Shown piece by piece: positions 61,686 through 64,000 of a stretch of DNA of 64,000 bases. The number at the start of each line of letters is the position of its first letter. Positions within the stretch are counted from its first letter, which is position 1. Where the stretch lies: contig CAYXJZ010000006.1 in the NCBI GenBank assembly GCA_964465355.1, positions 1 through 64,000 on the forward strand, read 5' to 3'. The notes under the pieces are model-generated. The model was given only the letters and a program-made list of their open reading frames with translations. It was not told the origin of the DNA and did no database searches. This stretch comes from JAABTL01 sp964465355. Lineage in GTDB: Bacteria > Deinococcota > Deinococci > Deinococcales > Trueperaceae. A program made the position numbers and the translations under genes.

Positions 61686-61691
61686 TAGGCT
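61686..61691 (+). promoter_or_regulatory. -10 box of the PBP gene
   Basis: TAGGCT, 6 nt before the GTG at 61698, with no ribosome site; probable leaderless start. Confidence 0.6.
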
Positions 61692-61697
61692 GATCCC

Positions 61698-63914
61698 GTG
61701 GTTCGCCGCATCGTTCAAGGCGCCTTCCTCGTGCTGCTCACCGCCACCCTCTGCGTCGGCGCCCTGCTTGGCGCCTCGGCGCTGAAGTGGGCTCAAGAGC
61801 TGCCGGCGCTCGACGTGCTCGATGGCCTCGAGTACACCGCCACCTCCTACGTCTACGCGCGCGACGGCAGCACCATCGGTCAGATCGTGCCGGTGGTCGG
61901 TGAGGACCGCGCCTCCACCAACCGCGTGCCCGTCTCGCTGGACGAGATCTCGCCTGCTGCCTTGCAGGCGATCATCGCCTACGAGGACAGCGACTACTTC
62001 CGTCACTTCGGCTTCGACGTCTTCGGCGTGGCAAGGGCCTTCTACGAGGAGTTCTTCGGCGACGCCGACCGTGGCGGCTCCACCATCACCACCCAGGTGG
62101 TCAAGAACACCGTGCTCTTCGACCTGCGCTCCGAGCGCTCGCTGGAGCGCAAGGCCAAGGAGCTGCTGCTGGCGGTGGAGCTGGAGCGTCGGCTGACCAA
62201 GAGCGAGATCCTGCAGCGCTATGTGAACGTGGTCTTCTGGGGCGGCAACGTCTACGGCATCCGGGCCGCCGCCCAGACCTACTTCGGCAAGGACCCGAGC
62301 CAGCTCACCCTGGCCGAGGGCCTCTACCTCGCCCGCCTCATCCCCTCGCCCAACGCTCGCCACGACGACTTCAGCGGCAGCCGGGCCAGCATGCGGGTGG
62401 TGCTGAACTCCATGGTCCGTGACGGCACCATCAGCCAGGTGGCCGCCGACCGTGCATGGCGCGAGCCCATCCAGCCGCGGGGCTGGCGCATCAGCTACGA
62501 CGGCGAGGGCAACGTGCTCGAGGCGGTGCGCACCGGTGACGAGGTCGTCGTCCAGTCCTCCATCAGCTCCGACCTCTCGTCGTACGTGCTCGTGACCGTG
62601 CGCAACTTCCTCACCGAGCGCTTCGGTGAGGCGCGGGTCTTCAGCCAGGGCGGCCTTCGCGTCTTCACCACCATCGACGTGCAGGCGCAGAGGGCGGCCA
62701 ACCAGGCCTCCATGAACGCCGAGGTGCCACCGGGTGCGCAGTTGGCCATCGTCAGCCTCAACCCGGCCACCGGCGAGGTGCTGGCCATGGTCGGCGGCAA
62801 GCTGGTCGAAGGCGTGCCCCCAGGGGAGCTCAACCGGGTGACCCAGGCGCGGCGACAGCCCGGCTCATCCTTCAAGCCCATCGTCTACGCCACCGCCATC
62901 GAGCAGGGCGGACTGCACCAGGCCTCCGTGCTGATCGACGAGGAGGCCGTCTTCAACATGCCCGGCCAGGCGCCATGGGTGCCCGCCAACTGGGACAACA
63001 CCTTCTCCGGGGTGCTGACGGTGCGCGAGAGCCTCAACCAGAGCCGCAACATCCCCGCCGTCAAGGCCCTGGAGGCCGCCTCGGCCATGGCCGTGACCTA
63101 CCGGGCTCGCGAGCTCGGCTACCAGGTGGAGCCCTACTACGCGATGGCGCTCGGCTCCTTCGAGGTGACGCCGTGGCAGCATGCCTCGGCCTTCGGTGCT
63201 TTCGCGAACGCCGGCATGCAGGTGGAGGCCCACATCGTCGCCCGCGTCGAGGACGCCGAAGGCAACGTGCTCTACCAGGCCCAGCCCCGCGCCAAGCAGG
63301 TGTGGAGCCCGCAGACGGCCTACATCATCCTCGACGCCCTGCACGGCAACATCGTCGACCGCAACCCGACAGCCCTGTCCTGGCGCGCCGAGCTTCCCGG
63401 TCGCTGGATCGCCGGCAAGACCGGCTCCACCAACGACGACCGCGACATCTGGTTCGTCGGCGCCACACCGGGCATGACCACAGCGGTGTGGATCGGTCGT
63501 GACGACAACGCCTCGATGACGGGCACGATGACCAACACCGACGGCACGCGGGAGATCGTCACCAGCTCCCGTCAACCCATCTACGTGTGGAACGACTACA
63601 TGCAGGCGGCCCTGCAGGGCAGGGCGGTGCCGAGCGCCGGCTTCCCGGTGCCGGAGGGCATCGTCTTCCACAACATCGACCGCCGCACCGGCGCCCTCAG
63701 CTCGGGTGGCACCACGGCCGCCTTCCTAGCCAGCACCGACCTGAGCAGCCCCAGCCTGGCGAACAGCCTGCGCATCGAGCTGGCCGTCGACCGCCGCACC
63801 GGCCTGCGTGCAGGCGCCGACACGCCCTTCGAGTTCATCGACGTCATCGAGGTCGACGCCAACGACTTGGAAGCCATCCTCGGCGGCGCCGTCCCGGTCC
63901 CCATCACGCCTTGA
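61698..63914 (+). CDS. Class A penicillin-binding protein
   Basis: 738 residues, one N-terminal membrane helix. The GT51 glycosyltransferase domain has the catalytic Glu in AYEDSDYFRHFGFD (Glu96) and GGSTITTQVVKN. The transpeptidase domain has SxxK in PGSSFKPI (Ser390), SxN in LNQSRNIPA, and KTG in AGKTGSTND (Lys574). It both polymerises and cross-links peptidoglycan outside the membrane. Its stop overlaps the pdxT start (TTGA), so pdxT translation probably depends on it. Confidence 0.95.
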   Translation: MVRRIVQGAFLVLLTATLCVGALLGASALKWAQELPALDVLDGLEYTATSYVYARDGSTIGQIVPVVGEDRASTNRVPVSLDEISPAALQAIIAYEDSDYFRHFGFDVFGVARAFYEEFFGDADRGGSTITTQVVKNTVLFDLRSERSLERKAKELLLAVELERRLTKSEILQRYVNVVFWGGNVYGIRAAAQTYFGKDPSQLTLAEGLYLARLIPSPNARHDDFSGSRASMRVVLNSMVRDGTISQVAADRAWREPIQPRGWRISYDGEGNVLEAVRTGDEVVVQSSISSDLSSYVLVTVRNFLTERFGEARVFSQGGLRVFTTIDVQAQRAANQASMNAEVPPGAQLAIVSLNPATGEVLAMVGGKLVEGVPPGELNRVTQARRQPGSSFKPIVYATAIEQGGLHQASVLIDEEAVFNMPGQAPWVPANWDNTFSGVLTVRESLNQSRNIPAVKALEAASAMAVTYRARELGYQVEPYYAMALGSFEVTPWQHASAFGAFANAGMQVEAHIVARVEDAEGNVLYQAQPRAKQVWSPQTAYIILDALHGNIVDRNPTALSWRAELPGRWIAGKTGSTNDDRDIWFVGATPGMTTAVWIGRDDNASMTGTMTNTDGTREIVTSSRQPIYVWNDYMQAALQGRAVPSAGFPVPEGIVFHNIDRRTGALSSGGTTAAFLASTDLSSPSLANSLRIELAVDRRTGLRAGADTPFEFIDVIEVDANDLEAILGGAVPVPITP

Positions 63915-64000
63915 GCAGCGCCACCCTTGTCGGGGTGCTCGCCCTGCAGGGCGCCTTCCGCGAGCACGCCGCCGCCTTCGCCAGGTCGGGTGCCGAGGTG
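63911..64000 (+). CDS. pdxT: Glutaminase subunit PdxT, cut by the window end
   Basis: The first 30 codons lie in the window. The start is a TTG at 63911 overlapping the PBP stop by 4 nt. VGVLALQGAFREHAAAF is the typical PdxT N-terminus (IGVLALQGxxxEH). The catalytic Cys-His-Glu lie beyond the edge. It supplies ammonia to PdxS, whose gene is one position away. Confidence 0.88.
   Translation, partial: MSSATLVGVLALQGAFREHAAAFARSGAEV

Noticed and set aside
1..64000. CRISPR arrays, insertion sequences, prophage or integrase genes
   Set aside because: No regularly spaced repeats, transposase, integrase or phage structural gene was recognised.

Overview
The window looks like one scaffold piece of a high-GC bacterial genome, probably a draft or metagenome assembly because it contains a run of exactly 100 N (28631-28730). 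I place it tentatively in Deinococcota, possibly near Truepera. The reasons are a CsoR with a Cys-His-His copper site as in Thermus, many promoters with the -10 box only 6-8 nt from the start codon (a leaderless pattern known from Deinococcus), a CCA-encoding tRNA-Arg(ACG), FabI, and PdxS/PdxT. This placement is inference; no marker gene here settles it.

Layout. 1-7800: end of a tRNA-Arg, a six-PAS GGDEF/EAL protein, a GT4 glycosyltransferase, a 32-residue membrane protein coupled to a baeRF-family protein, and a YfcH-like epimerase. 7979-11710: an SRPBCC protein, then a copper operon copZ-csoR-copA with a likely CsoR operator. 11768-17960: an AlkZ-like protein, a lipoprotein with a thiol-activated cytolysin fold joined to a LamG-like domain, and a large BTAD/ATPase/TPR regulator. 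17986-26390: small operons, including two ArsR-VOC units whose promoters carry palindromes. 26496-34382: a subtilase cut by the assembly gap, DinB, a methyltransferase, an unusual hydrolase/NodB lipoprotein, and an alkylation-repair pair (Ada-AlkA fusion and Ogt). 34541-39942: an aquaporin-like channel, a ykkC-type (guanidine-I-like) riboswitch before an EamA transporter, a secreted hydrolase and an ABC exporter. 39959-47630: an IclR-led operon for peptide uptake (SBP, DppB, DppC) and cleavage (M19, S33 and M24 enzymes). 47714-55218: glmM, a lipid/NUDIX/SDR operon, GDPD, a Cse60-like protein, a response regulator with BTAD, and fabI. 55330-64000: a trp cluster (candidate leader peptide, trpE, trpG, two GT2 genes, trpD), then pdxS, a class A PBP and the start of pdxT.

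The genes are tightly packed. Neighbours commonly share 4-nt ATGA, GTGA or TTGA overlaps, so translational coupling is likely common. The most unusual items are the cytolysin-LamG lipoprotein, a large palindromic insertion kept in frame inside trpE, the ykkC-type riboswitch, the interrupted trp and pdx clusters, and the widespread leaderless promoter pattern.
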